NCBI GenBank assembly: GCA_037176905.1
Contig: JBBBWG010030577.1
Location: 1 to 48,636, forward strand
Direction of reading: 5' to 3'
Source of the DNA: Azolla pinnata
Lineage: Eukaryota; Streptophyta; Polypodiopsida; Salviniales; Salviniaceae
Length of the DNA stretch: 48,636 nt
Positions 34,462 to 46,868 of this stretch are shown one piece after another. A program made the translations under genes and the position numbers. Each line of letters starts with the position of its first letter. Position 1 is the stretch's first letter. The notes under the pieces are model-generated. The model made no database searches. It saw nothing but the letters and a program-made list of their open reading frames with translations, and was not told where the DNA came from.

Positions 34462-37400
34462 ATGGCGGAAGCTCTGTGTCTTCGTTCCATCTCCGCGCCC
34501 GCGACGAGCTTGAGCTTCGCCCGCAGGTGCTACTCCTACCACCGCCATCGCTACTACGCCCCCTCCATCTCTCGCTCGCCCTCCTCCGCCCTCCTCCTGC
34601 AAGCGAACCACGCAGGCGGTAGCCGTGGCTCGCCATCACGATCCCAAGACGGTAAGCAAACGCCGCGCCGTGGATTCTCTCCCCACCTCCTGCCCCGCGC
34701 AGCATCGTTTCCAGGCCGTCTTCTCAGTCCCCATCGTCATCGTCATCGTCATCGTCGTGATGCAGTATGCAGTAAAAGGAAGGCCTTCCATGGAAGAGAA
34801 AGCCGGCACATACATATCGCACCTTCATTCCGTCCTCCGACAAGCCTCCGTGGTAGAAGCTGTGATGGAGCCAGAGATGTTGTGTTTGCTGCTTGCTTTT
34901 CATCCTCTTCGCTGTCGTCGTCGATGGCGACCTTCGGCCCGTCTCGGATCGGCGGTTCTCCTTTCAGAACCTCTATGCATACAGAATGTGGGGCTGCATC
35001 CACAATCCCAACCTATGACGAGGAGAATCTTGTCGAGAAAGTTGCACATAGCATTCGAGAGCCGCCCATTCTGAAGCGCGGAATGGAGATTCCCCAGAAG
35101 TGGAATATTCCTGGCGGTACTGTTGTTCTCATGGACAAGCCCAAGGGTACATGTGCTATCTCTCAAATTATCACGTTTTCTTGCCTAGATTTTAGCTTGG
35201 AGCATCTGTTCTTTGGTCTAGGGTTAAAACATACATCATCAACCTAAGACAAATCTAGGTGTAACATTTGATGGATGCTTTTGAGCCCCGAGATTTTCTT
35301 ACCAACCGAAAGCAAGCATCATTCTGTTGCTTCAAAAGCTTAATTGAACATGCATTCTCTTTCTTGTTCCCAAACAGGGTGGACATCATTCGCCGTTTGT
35401 GCAAAAATCCGGAAACTCGTACAAGTAAAGAAAGTATGCCCGAATCACTTGGATGTGCCTTACGATTCTCATAGCTAAATCCTTGATGAAACGTATCATT
35501 GGTTAATGTAGTATCTATAATATCAGGTCGGACATGCTGGCACACTTGATCCCATGGCTACTGGACTGTTGGTCGTATGTGTGGGTCCCGCAACAAAACT
35601 GGCAGATAGGTGAGAACCTGCCTGCCTTATGTATAGATTCTATCAGACATGAACTCTGCAGTAGCATCGATCGATATATATTTTTCAGTGATTTATCTGG
35701 ACTTGCACATGAACAAAATGCAAAACTGTATGACCTCATAGTCACAGTCATAATGTTTAGCCAACAATACATATATTAAGCATTTTGAAGCTATCCTATC
35801 TCAAAAAAAGAACCGAGGATACCCATTTTAATGGTAAAATAAGTCAAATAAGCAGGATGCAGTAGATATATCTATATTCATTTGCATTTAAGAGTTGATG
35901 TACTGACGTTGGCTGATTTTGTCTCTAATCATACAAGTACGACATAGTAAATTCACATAATGAAAGAATCATGGGAAGAACTTTGCTCAGTGAGGAAATC
36001 GCTTCATTTCAGATGAATTTTTTAGACCAGAGTTTTACTTTTATTGTTGTATTTTTTGGAAATGTAAATGCTCGTCAATATGTAGAATATATGGAACTTT
36101 TTGAAATGATAGTTATACAGTGTAGAACGAGTTCAATACTTCTGAATATTTTAACACCTCAATGCAACACATAAATACACGTTTCTTAACAACTTGTTCA
36201 ACCCAAAGTCTCCTCGCCTCAATGCAAAGTGTGGAATCATGAAACACCGAATTCAATGTCAGACTTCAACGATGTGGATCTTATGTAACATCCGTACACT
36301 AGGCCAGTGAATGCCATATACTTGTGAGATTATGCTCTTGTTGTAACACCTCCTACAATAAAGATTTATGTGCAGTAATAGTGCCTATCTAAACGTAAGA
36401 TCGATCTGAAGCATTGTATTAAATCTTGATTAGGGCAAGATTCTGTTTTAATGGCATCATTATTAATGCAGCTTTCAAGCGCTTGTCAAAGTTTACACTG
36501 GTACATTTCGATTGGGAGAAGCAACATCTTCTTGTGATGCTGATTCACCGGTCTGAGTTTTAACAAACACACTCAATAAATTTAAATAAATGAAACTATC
36601 GAAAATGATTACTAATCCTCTCAGGGATATACTAAACTAACGCATTGATTTGTAGTAGGTTATTGAAACAAAAGCTTGGGAGCACATAAGCGACGCGGAT
36701 ATCCAAATTGTGAAAGAGAAGTTTGTAGGAGAAATTATGCAGATTCCTCCAATGTTCTCCGCAATTAAGGTTTTACTCTTTTTATGCTTAAAATTTCGTG
36801 TAGTTATGTGGATGCTGATTTTGTTGAATGCCAAGTATTTATATGCATTTATATTCGTAAGTTTCCATGTCATTGTTTGAAATAAAAGCTTGCAAATCAT
36901 TAGCCACTCCCATCAATCAATATCTTTCGATGTTTATATCAATGGAATGAGGGACAATTGATTTCTCAAGTCATTTGATTTGTCAAGGTCTATCACATTA
37001 CGACTTAGAATTCGGCTTTTGTATTTCCTGGGTATGAAAATTCTCACTGCCTATCATTTATGTTATGAATTCCCCTGGTTTAGATATGGGTACCGTAAGA
37101 TGGTCAGCAGTATCCATAGAATGACATAGGATAACTGTACCAATAACCAGGTACATATTGATTCAGTTTGATCAAAGGAGGCTTGAGCATTGTATTATTT
37201 TGGAAGTGCAAAGCCAGCACATACTGGGTGAACGGGTTTGGAGAAATTGATTTGTAGTTTAGGAGCTTTCAAGGCAAGCATTGGAAGCAATGAATGGGGT
37301 TTACAAACTGAACGTTATTGCAAACGAGTTCTTGTCTCAGTTGAGACAGTTAGTCGGTAACTACTTTCGGGAAGGTTAGGGGGTGCTACATCGGAAACAT

Positions 37401-39444
37401 GTCTTAGAGTTGATGCTCCCTTGGCTCATTCTTCGTTGCCATGCCAAAGCAACTCTTGGAGACGGGATTTTTATAGATGTGACTTCCTGCACTCGTGAAA
37501 ACAAATTCTTTACAAAATCCCTTCCTTCATTGAGGCATAGCAAGCAAACTCCTTGTTTTGGAGATTTTGGAGATTCGGGCCACTGTTTTGCTTGTGATCA
37601 TTAGAACTTTTCTAGACATTTAGATAACCATCTCGATCATACAGATGTTTAGGTTCATTGCATAGCAAAGACAGGCTATATATGTACCAAAGATACATAA
37701 AATAGGTATGCTGGTGTGGTTTGAGTATTTCCTGCTGGTTTGTTCTTTCTTTCTATAGGTTGAAGGTGAAAGGCTATATGAGAAGGCAAGGCGGGGTGAA
37801 CAAATTGATGTTCCTGCAAGGAAAATAATCATATATGATTTTCAAATAGAGAGAAACAAGGAAGACAGGTAGAACCTACTCACGAATACTCTTCTGTATT
37901 TTATCATAAAGTGTGCATACTGTAGAAATAGCTCAATTTGACAACCTACTTTCAATGCCTGTCAACTTGCCGTGGAACATGTAGAAAACATAACATTCTT
38001 ATCCTGCTGGTTAATAAAACTCAACGATAGTTGTTAATACGTTTCTAAGAACTTTATGTTCAATTACTGATGGAAATGAAAATGTTATCATTGGGAATGC
38101 TGTAGCTCCTAGCTTGTAAACAGGTTTCTAGTGCCAAGTTTTATATGGGTGTTGAAGCATGGTAAAGTAGATTGTGCTGAACTCCTTTTTTCTTGAGTAG
38201 GTACGAACTTTGTGATGCATTCTTTAGAGAATAAAGGCATATTTATGAGCCTATGCATGGTCTAGATTAGGAGCACAAAGCCAAAGTTGAAGGATGCTGT
38301 GATCCTTCCTACTGTGGGGTAATACATACATTGAATTTAATTTTCTAACTTGTAAAGCAAGAATATAACTTGCAGACATGTAGAAATAATAGTCAAGATA
38401 AGAATGGAATGCACATTATATTTGGTGTGTTAATGAAACCATGCATGGTAGAGCTTTACTAACTTGCAGTTTATTATCGTTATACTCGTTTTATCCTTAT
38501 GAATTTGTTCCTCTTTAACTCCCAACAAATGTAATGACTAGATTGCATTTGAGATTGTGGGAGCAATTTATTTAATCCTCATGTGGGCTTACAGGCAGCT
38601 ACTGGATTTCTATGTTCGTTGCTCCAAAGGCACATATATACGTTCTCTGTGTGCTGACGTGGGGAGGGCCTTGGATAGGTACGAACTACTTTTTCTTCTG
38701 TCAGGGAATGTCTGTAGAACAAACACGTTAAAGATTCTATTTTTTGCTCAACTACGTACCACGGGTGCACTGCCACCTATCTTATAAAATGTTGCGTAGA
38801 TGTTAAAAAGCATTGTAGAGTTTTTCATGCAGATAGAGATCTCAGGTCACAAGCTGGCAGCTTGATTCTGATGAGTATGCAAATCTGTTTCGGGTTCTTG
38901 CAACATTGCATATACCCATTTAACATGGACTTGCCTGCCTAAGCAGAAAAAACTTAGATGTCCAGAGAAAGAATAACATTGAAACATCATAATTAGCTTT
39001 TTGATTCATTTCATAGAGTCATAAATAGCAGTATAATCTATCTGCTTGGACAAGAGAGGACGCCAGACAATTATTACTGTATTACCATGACACTAAATTT
39101 TGGGCCTATTTTTTTCTCTCGGGTCCATATGCATCCAGTTCACATAACCTTACATATAAAGACACAACAAAGTCATTTTATCACAAGGCATGATTTTCTA
39201 CTTCACACATGCTCACAGCTTCGTAATCTTCTTTCTTTTCTTTTGCAGTTGTGCGCATCTAACAAAGTTAAGACGTGAGAAAATTGGTAGGCCATTTGGT
39301 GTGTATGTGTTCTTTGTATGTTGGTAATAGACTGAGATTCATAATAATATGGGAGATGCTTAATTAACAGGTGACTTCAGTGTAGATGATGCATGGCAAT
39401 TCCAGGACTTAGCAGAGATGTATTCAACTTTATATAGTGCCTGA
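34462..39444 (+). CDS. TruB-family tRNA pseudouridine-55 synthase, organelle-type
   Basis: Makes pseudouridine at position 55 of the tRNA T-loop in the bacterial family; a plant copy with a leader probably serves plastid or mitochondrion. Exons: 34462-35146, 35378-35433, 35527-35609, 36472-36550, 36659-36769, 37759-37868, 38595-38678, 39249-39286, 39371-39444, giving 439 aa. Motifs: [33 protein letters not shown] with the catalytic Asp (about residue 255), [53 protein letters not shown] and [16 protein letters not shown]. About 210 Arg/Ser-rich residues precede the domain. A candidate intron at 34652-34765 (114 nt, GTAAGC...TGCAG) would remove 38 codons in frame. Exon 5 must use the second AG of TAGTAG (from 36659). 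The frame stays open upstream through CATG repeats, so the ATG after the (GA)n tract is preferred. Confidence 0.94.
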
Positions 39445-41035
39445 TATGTTTACAGTTCCTATCCAACAGCTGAGAAAGTGAAAATCGCATGGGTTTAGGA
39501 CTGAAGATAGAACATGACCCTCAGCTTATCGAGGCTATTCTGGAAGTATTCATCCAATCTTCACAAGCTCCATCACAGGGATACAGAAACCAAGAGCACA
39601 CTGGGCGCATATATCAAGCCCTTCTGCATCTACAGAGATTGGTCATCTACATCATCGAATGCGATGCTGCTAAAAATGATGATGCAGAAATGTCTAGCTT
39701 TGTGTATCACATAAACATGGGTCATTCAGTCCCAATGAAAGTCATGAAGCTCCTCAATTTTTTATATGTCCAAACCTGAATCTCAAATGCGAGTTGTGAA
39801 TGTCGCCATATTTGTCCAATTTGTGTGTGTATACATTATATCAATATACACTTGTTCTCTGCCTTGTTCACCACATTTTTGGGGCAATGTGCATAATCTG
39901 CCACTAGTAAACTCCTATCATGTGATAAACTGTTACCATTATACTTTTTGCGGCCATATTTAATCAATATTGGAGTCATCTGAAATGATATGTTCTAAAA
40001 TCATTAGCAAGCTATGGTGTCATTTACATACCTCTGGAATTCTACAAGATGAAGCCAGATCGCAGCATGTCAGGGCAGCACTGCTTATATGAACACATTT
40101 AAGGACATACAAATTCCTTCTGTGGAGATGGTAGGGTAAAAAATTAGCAATCCTGTAGCATTTAGTAATAGAAACGGTTGTAGTAAAACTGAAGTTCATT
40201 TCACGTGTACACTGTAGAGTGCACGATGTGCCGAATCCATGAAAGGAAAAAACTAATCTATGTCTTGAGGGATTAGATTACGAATGCCAACAAGAATTAC
40301 AGTGGTATATTGCGCACTAGGCAAATTCCTATCAGAACTCCCCATTAAATTTGGACGAGCTATCACTCCTATGTCTGATGCATGAAGACTGAAGTCAGAA
40401 TAACATGAGAGAAAACGGGATGGATATCTACACTCCAGATGGCCTCTTCCCTTACACACTTCACCTTCAAAAGTGTTCATGCCTTCCGCATGGAGCTTAT
40501 GTCAGGTATAATGCTAATTAACATTATCAAGTTCGAAAACAGCTACCAAAATTAGTATTTCTGTCCCAATTTCTTTGGATCTTGTGTTGATACACATTTC
40601 ATGAAATGTGAAGCACTATCATTTTAAAGTGTCTTTCCAAGCACCCACATCTTAAAATAGATAAAAGATGTGAAACTGATGTAATTTTGTTCAGCACATG
40701 ACCCATTGTGAATTATCAATATGGGGCAACTGCCAAAAAAAATGTCATTGTAGACTAACAGTCTTATTGAGATTATGGTTGGCATGATTTCCAATTTTCT
40801 TTATCAGACCACTGTCCTCATAGATGCCTTTTTTATTACTGAAGATGGAAATATCATCCAACAACTAGTTTCAGAAATGTATTAAAAAACATTGATCATT
40901 TCAAACACATTAGTGGAGACAAAAAGATTGAACTGAATATATTCAAGATACAAGCTTACAGTTAAAACTACCGGCGATAAGGTTTCAGCTCAAGCATCAT
41001 GAAATAAGGGTGAGCAGTTAATGGTTCAAAATTTC
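39445..41035. other. Convergent spacer after TruB-like gene
   Basis: Holds the 3' UTRs of the TruB-like (+) and acetyltransferase (-) genes. A 96-codon open frame at 39489-39779 (MGLGLKIEHDPQL...) resembles nothing I know and lies in the likely TruB-like 3' UTR, so I do not call it. No clear repeats. Confidence 0.55.
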
Positions 41036-43216
41036 CTACACACACAATGCTGTGCTATCATAAAAGCCACCTGATTCCTTATACTTTGACCATTTCGATA
41101 TCCTCTTGCTGCCTCTTCTCCAGAATTTTGTAGCCAAGGATGTAAAGAAAGACCGAAGAAGCCCGCTCATTGATATAAAGAAGTCACTGAAATGTTTTAC
41201 AAACAAAATCTTAGAGATCAACCAATGATGAAACTTATTGTCTCTCTATATATACTGTCAACATATCAAACGATCTATGTATGTTGTTCAGTGGTTTCCT
41301 TTACTTCTTTTCCCCTTTCACAACATTGGAAAAATACTGCAGAGGTCAGCCATGTTTTTCTTAGCCTGTGCACTCGGGTTCAGGATGCATTAACTGTACT
41401 TATTTCTCACAATGTCCCTTCAGAGTGTGGGGATTGTATGCTTCACGGTTCAGCTGAACAATATTACTAACTCAGCTAGCTTATTGTCCATATTTCAATA
41501 AGGTGAGGATCCAAATGACATAACAGCAACTCCTCCGAATAGCTCTTTTCCCCTCCTTTCCTGCCTATTTTTCTTGCTGCTCTAAATTGTAATACATGAA
41601 GAGCTTCTGGGGATATTTTGGGCACAAGCACTACTGAGCGTTTAGCACATGCCTAAGCAGGAACCTAACACAAGTGTGCAGCTACGCCACTATACAGGTA
41701 AAATCAGAATTTTCGTTCTTCAAATCGAAACAATCCCTTAGGTGCAATTCTCAAGCCCCCAATTGATAAGTTTTAGCATCAGTTCCGCCCTCAAATCCCA
41801 TGTGCTCACTATACCTTTCCTACGAAGAGGTAAAATCAGACAAGTGAGCCCTCCAACTAGCTACTCCATTATACAGGCACGATACATGCAAGAGTAATTT
41901 TTGGTCTCATATGTCACTTTGGTCTAACTGAAGATATTGATGTAAATTTCCATTTCAATAATTTTTGGGAATAAAGGGGAAGAGGAAGAGAGATTTTGCC
42001 CTTCACAGATCCAGGCTGGAGGTTGGTTTATAGTTCTCTAAGCATAGGGTTGTAAGGAAATTAAAAACCCTAGTCTAATTTGCAAATAATTGAAGAGCAT
42101 ATTTGACCTTATCCAATCTTCGTGATCATATCTGGGAAGCTATAGAATTCCAGTAGAGGATGGCCATGACAAATTTCACATACCTAACAGAAACTATGCA
42201 AGAATTATTCACATGCACTAACTACCATGAGATAACAAAATGCACTAGATATTCATTGATAAATTCTCCACTTACAGAGCTAAACAAGGAGATCTACCAC
42301 CATTCACATAATAAATGTAAAGGTAAGCATCGTGATGTTGACCGTTGATGTGGTAAAAATTTTGCAACCTCTGCAGACATTGAAAGGAATTATTCTCGTA
42401 GAAGTTGATTGCACCGGCATTGTATGAGATAACATGCAAGTAAACAGCTCTGCAACTTGGTTTATCCGATGCATATTTTAACACTCTCCGTATTAGTGAT
42501 GACGCTGCAACAAAAAAAAAATCCTAGGTTATCAACTGTTGAGATGAATAAAACATACAGAGAGAGGAGGATATATTGTATACCTATGCCCAGTCTCCTA
42601 TAAGATTTTATTACACCAAGGGTTAAAATATATACAAGGTGTTTATCGGTTTTTGACAATTCACAGCCCATCATGCCAGAGGTCTGAAATTCTAATAAAC
42701 GATATGAGATTTTATCGCTTGAAACAACTGGAAAGATAAATATCAACATAATGCATAAGGTTTACATCGATCTCTGCCATTGAAACCATCCTTGCTGTGG
42801 CAAAACCGACGATTTTGTCACCATGAAGACCACTTTGGCTGATATCAACTGCTGCCCATGACTGGATACCATGGTGATGTACTACATTTGAGAAGAAATC
42901 ATCTTCATATCTGGACAGAGAATGCAATATCTCAATTTTCCAATAAACAAATCCTGCTTGGTAGTTTACAATCTAGCAGAAACAGATAATAAGCTTACCT
43001 CACAGGAAAAAGCTCTTGATGCAGTTCTTTTACGACATTTAAATCTTGAGGCTGAATTTCTCGATACTTGATTATAGGAGAATGTGTCGGAAAAGAACTT
43101 ACAACAGCAGATGAGGTGTACGGTGCTCCTATTGTGCCTTCCTGGAAACCGATTGTTTGAGAATTCCCAAGCCTATGAATATGTGGCTGTTTGTATTCAG
43201 CTTTCAATTCATATCC
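41036..43216 (-). CDS. MCC1/NAA60-like GNAT N-acetyltransferase, 5' end missing
   Basis: Resembles Arabidopsis MCC1 (meiotic control of crossovers 1), a GCN5-related acetyltransferase akin to NAA60/HAT4, which acetylates protein N-termini or histones. Minus-strand exons: 43216-42999, 42910-42766, 42683-42584, 42504-42276, 41186-41036, together 280 codons plus stop. Seen: IKYREIQPQDLNVVKELHQELFPVRYEDDFF, SWAAVDIS, KIVGFATARMV, HLVYILTLGVIKSYRRLGIASSLIRRVL (acetyl-CoA motif RRLGIA), CRAVYLHVISYNAGAINFYENNSF and YHINGQHHDAYLYIYYVNGGRSPCLAL. The C-terminal exon is basic (RRGSKRISKWSKYKES). The first listed exon begins at a good acceptor, has no ATG and already extends past the MCC1 start, so at least one upstream exon (phase 0) is unfound, probably within 43.2-45.4 kb. 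Confidence 0.9.
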
Positions 43217-45462
43217 CTACCAACATAAAAAATATCAAAAAGTCACTTGGCAGCCTAAAAAGTGATGACCATGTTATTAGAAAGTTCAACTTGGAATGTT
43301 CCCAAAATCTTGCAAACTTAACATGACAGTCTAACAGCTAAAGTATGCTCATCCTTCCTTTGAACGGAAAAAGAATTTTAGTGACAACAAGAATTAGTAA
43401 ACTTTGACACCTAGAAGATTAGAAACACTAAAATCTGGTTTGTACATGCTAATTTTTGCTAGCTTTGTTTTTAGACAAATGGCACTTGGAACTGTGCTTC
43501 AGCATGAAAAATCTGAAACTCTAGAATGCAAAGACTTGGAAAACAAAATAATATTTTCATGTTTCCTCTTAATTTTTTCTGATATAATAACCTCAATTGG
43601 TATTATTCAGCCGTAGCACTCAGATAGTAGCATATTAAAAAAGAAAAATACAATGGGAAGTGCTAACAAATAAATTTCCTTCGAGTACCCAACATTCATC
43701 AGGGTGTCTTGGGCAACAATCTACAAGCCCACAGTCCACCCAACACCAATTCTGAAACTGTGCACTCCGTGGTTTCAGTGAACAGAAAATCCTGACTCTT
43801 GCATTACATCCTCGATACCTAATTCAGAGAGTCCACTCATGCCTATTGGATACCATAGAAAAATCCTCATAACCTACAGTTATTACAATAATAACTAGAA
43901 AATAGTATTTCAGCTCTTTATTGAGCTAATCTTGCACCACTTCAGTACTAAAAACTGTTCACATAGCATACTTGAACATAAATATTAAGGAGACTGTATT
44001 GAAAAGCATTCATGTCTAAAGCTATAATAGTATGAAGAGTTACAAGTGACCTATCTATGTCATCAAGCACAACAACCCATCAGCCTCTTATCACTTATTA
44101 ACTCCTATCCTTGCTGCTTGTACATTTTACATCCTTGTCCTGGTATTGCTCTTCTCCCTTTCGTTCTTTTTGCTTATCATTCCAATTTTTTGCTGCTTCT
44201 CTTCCTCCTTTAACTTGCATAATTCATCTACTTCTTGTTGATGCTGTTGTTCCTTGCTCCTTTCTATTCTCCCTTGCTTCTTCTTGTGAATCCTCCCTCC
44301 TTTTTCCTGTTGTTCGTCCATATTAGGTCTCTATTTCAAATCTTGCATATCTTTATCTTTGGGCAATGACGACATGGTGCCACCTCAAAATATGTAACAC
44401 GCTGAGCAATTCGGAGAAGTGTAAGGGCTCTTCAAAGCCAAGGCTTGTGGGGCATATTTCAATTCACCAATCCTGCATCTCTTCTATTTGGAATCTCTTC
44501 TAGTTCTTGTTATTCTGGCACCTCTGTCGTTTTCTCATCCATAAATCCTGCCTTCCATCGAAAATCTTCCCATTGGAATGTGCAATGCATCAAAGACGTT
44601 TCTGTCTTTCCAAGCCGAAGCATTTATAAGGTGATCATCTACCTGAAAATGAAAGCATTACTCCTCTTTTGATGTGGGCCAAAGAAATTGCAGATCTTCG
44701 ACGAATATGCAAAGAACCCAATCATGGTTGATAATCCATTTATTACATTCAGATCGCATCCATCCATCGCATTTTTTACCACATTACGTCCCATCATTTT
44801 GTTTCCTACATCGCATCGTGGGCACATCCATCCACCCTCCGAATGTAGACATCGAACCTTTGGTCACGCATCTTCCAGTTACACCATTGCAATGTCACCA
44901 CACATTGCCCGATGCCAAACGGGCCACAATTTCACGGACTCGTGCACGCATCATTTTCCTCCGCCTTTGGCCGAAGCGAAACCGAACCGACGGAGAAGCT
45001 ACATCCGAGGGCCAAAACCCGTGGGTCTGGGCCCAAAGGAAAGCAAGATATGGAACTGGAAGATCCGCGCATGCTCGCGTGGCTTCATCTAAAGGATGCG
45101 GATCCGATCCGAGCCGGAATCGAGCCGAACCGAGCCGGAAAAAGAAAGCGAGAAACGAAAACAAAACTAAAAGGAAGAAGGAACAGGGATGAAGGAGGGA
45201 AGAAAAACCTGATGGAGGGCGTCCATTTCCCATTCATCTGCGAGGGGCGATGGCGAATCGAAGGAAGAGGAGGACAGATCGATGGAGGGATCGATCGATC
45301 GATCGATCGAATCGGAGAAGACGAGAGAGAGATGGAACAAATTCGGCGAAGGTTTCTGAAATTGCAGGGGTGCCCCTGAAATTTAAAAATCCAAAAAAAA
45401 ATCCTCATGTTTTGATATATATATATATATATAAACTAAAAGAATTGTTCATGTTTTGATGT
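43217..45462. other. Upstream region of acetyltransferase gene
   Basis: It should hold the missing first exon(s) and promoter of the minus-strand acetyltransferase. I tested several ATG-plus-donor pairs (for example near 43820, 44640, 45210) and none joins in phase. 45085-45150 is GC-rich with GAGCCG repeats; 45286-45309 is GATCGATCGATC; 45411-45434 is (AT)n; 45463-45512 is TGTATGTA. No other gene is seen. Confidence 0.5.
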
Positions 45463-45523
45463 GTGTATGTATGTATGTATGTATGTGTGTGTGCGTGTAT
45501 GTATGTATGTATAGAATGCCATA

Positions 45524-46498
45524 GGTACAGAATACCATCATCAGATCGATCGAATCTGATGCATTTGCGAATCGCCGATCGGAGCTGTCTGAATCGGCTG
45601 TTGTTTTCCCAGGTACAGGATACCATCATCAGATCGATGGGACCTGACGCAATCGCGAATCGCCGATCGGAGTTGTCTGAATCGGCTCTTGTTTCTGCCC
45701 GGTACATGATACCATCATCACATCGATGGGATCTGATGCAATCGCGGATCGCCGCCGATCGGAGCTGTCTGAATCCGGGTGTTGTTTCTGCCAGGTACAG
45801 GATACCATCATCAGATCGATCGAATCTGATGCAATCGCGAATCGCCGATCGGAGCTGTCTGAATCGGCTGTTGTTTCTGCCAAGTACAGAATACCATCAT
45901 CCGATCGATCGAATGTGATGCAGTCACGAATCGCCGATCAGAGCTGTCTGAATCGGCTGTTGTTTCTGCCCGGCACGAGATACCATCATCAGATCGATGG
46001 AGTTTGATGCAATCGCGAATCGCCGCCGATCGGAGCTGTCTGAATCGACTGTTGTTTCTGCCCGGTATAGGATACCATCATCAAATCGATCGAATCTGAT
46101 GCAATCGTGAATCGCCGATCGGAGCTGTCTGAATCGGCTGTTGTTTCTGCCAAGTACAGAATACCATCATCCGATCGATCGAATGTGATGCAGTCACGAA
46201 TCGCCGATCAGAGCTGTCTGAATCGGCTGTTGTTTCTGCCCGGCACGAGATACCATCATCAGATCGATGGAGTTTGATGCAATCGCGAATCGCCGCCGAT
46301 CGGAGCTGTCTGAATCGACTGTTGTTTCTGCCCGGTATAGGATACCATCATCGGATCGATCGAATCTGATGCAGTCGCGAATCGTCGATCGGAGCTGTCT
46401 GAATCGGCTGTTGTTTCTGCCAGGTACAGGATATCACCATCAGATCGATCGAATCTAGTGCAATCGTGAATCGCCGATCGGAGCTGTCTGAATCGGCT
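45524..46498. repeat. 90-bp minisatellite with 270-bp higher order
   Basis: Eleven tandem units of 88-93 bp start at about 45524, 45612, 45701, 45794, 45882, 45972, 46064, 46152, 46242, 46334 and 46423. Consensus elements are GGTACAGGATACCATCATCA, GATCGATCGAATCTGATGCA, ATCGCCGATCGGAGCTGTCT and GAATCGGCTGTTGTTTCTGC. Units 5-7 recur as units 8-10 at an exact 270-bp offset. Open frames through it are repeat artefacts. Confidence 0.95.
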
Positions 46499-46534
46499 CC
46501 GAACGATCAGGGCACGGAGAGAGAATCGCGGCCG

Positions 46535-46647
46535 ATGAAAACCGATGCCGATTCGGAAACAATTCCAGGGCTTTTGCGCGGGTTCGAGCTGCTGGTGGAT
46601 AAGTTCCAGCAAGGAATGCGGTCAGATCGGACCACCGATTTTGCCAG
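46535..46647 (+). CDS. Candidate first coding exon, gene unknown
   Basis: Directly after the 90-bp array, an ATG opens 37 codons (MKTDADSETIPGLLRGFELL, then VDKFQQGMRSDRTTDFA) ending in a good donor, GCCAG|GTAAAA. The composition is that of a soluble amphipathic helix, unlike the repeat peptides around it. I do not recognise the family and found no second exon, which would have to lie across or beyond the 31-bp array. It may be chance. Confidence 0.3.
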
Positions 46648-46868
46648 GTAAAATCTCTCGCGAGATCGAGGATGCGATCGGCGCGGATCGTCGATGAATC
46701 GAGGAAAGACAGAGGGATTCACGATCCCACTGAAAGCAATGCATCAACTGCGCTTTGTCTGAAAATGGTCAAGCTGCCAGCTTAATTGAGCTCGCCTCCC
46801 CATCCGATTCGATCCATGTTAGACCACGTCTACGAAGAGGTCATGCAACTAACGATCATCGCTGGCCT

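Noticed and set aside
39489-39779. 96-codon frame MGLGLKIEHDPQL...
   Set aside because: No recognised family and lies in the probable TruB-like 3' UTR; chance length for AT-moderate DNA.
43820-45240. Short ATG-plus-donor candidates for the acetyltransferase first exon (MSGLSEL, MLSFS, MNGKWTPSI)
   Set aside because: None ends in phase 0 as the next exon needs; joining them would create a stop within a few codons.
45463-46612. Frames of 85-151 codons in the 90-bp array, on both strands
   Set aside because: They are products of the repeat: the same Ser/Arg/Asp peptides recur with each monomer.
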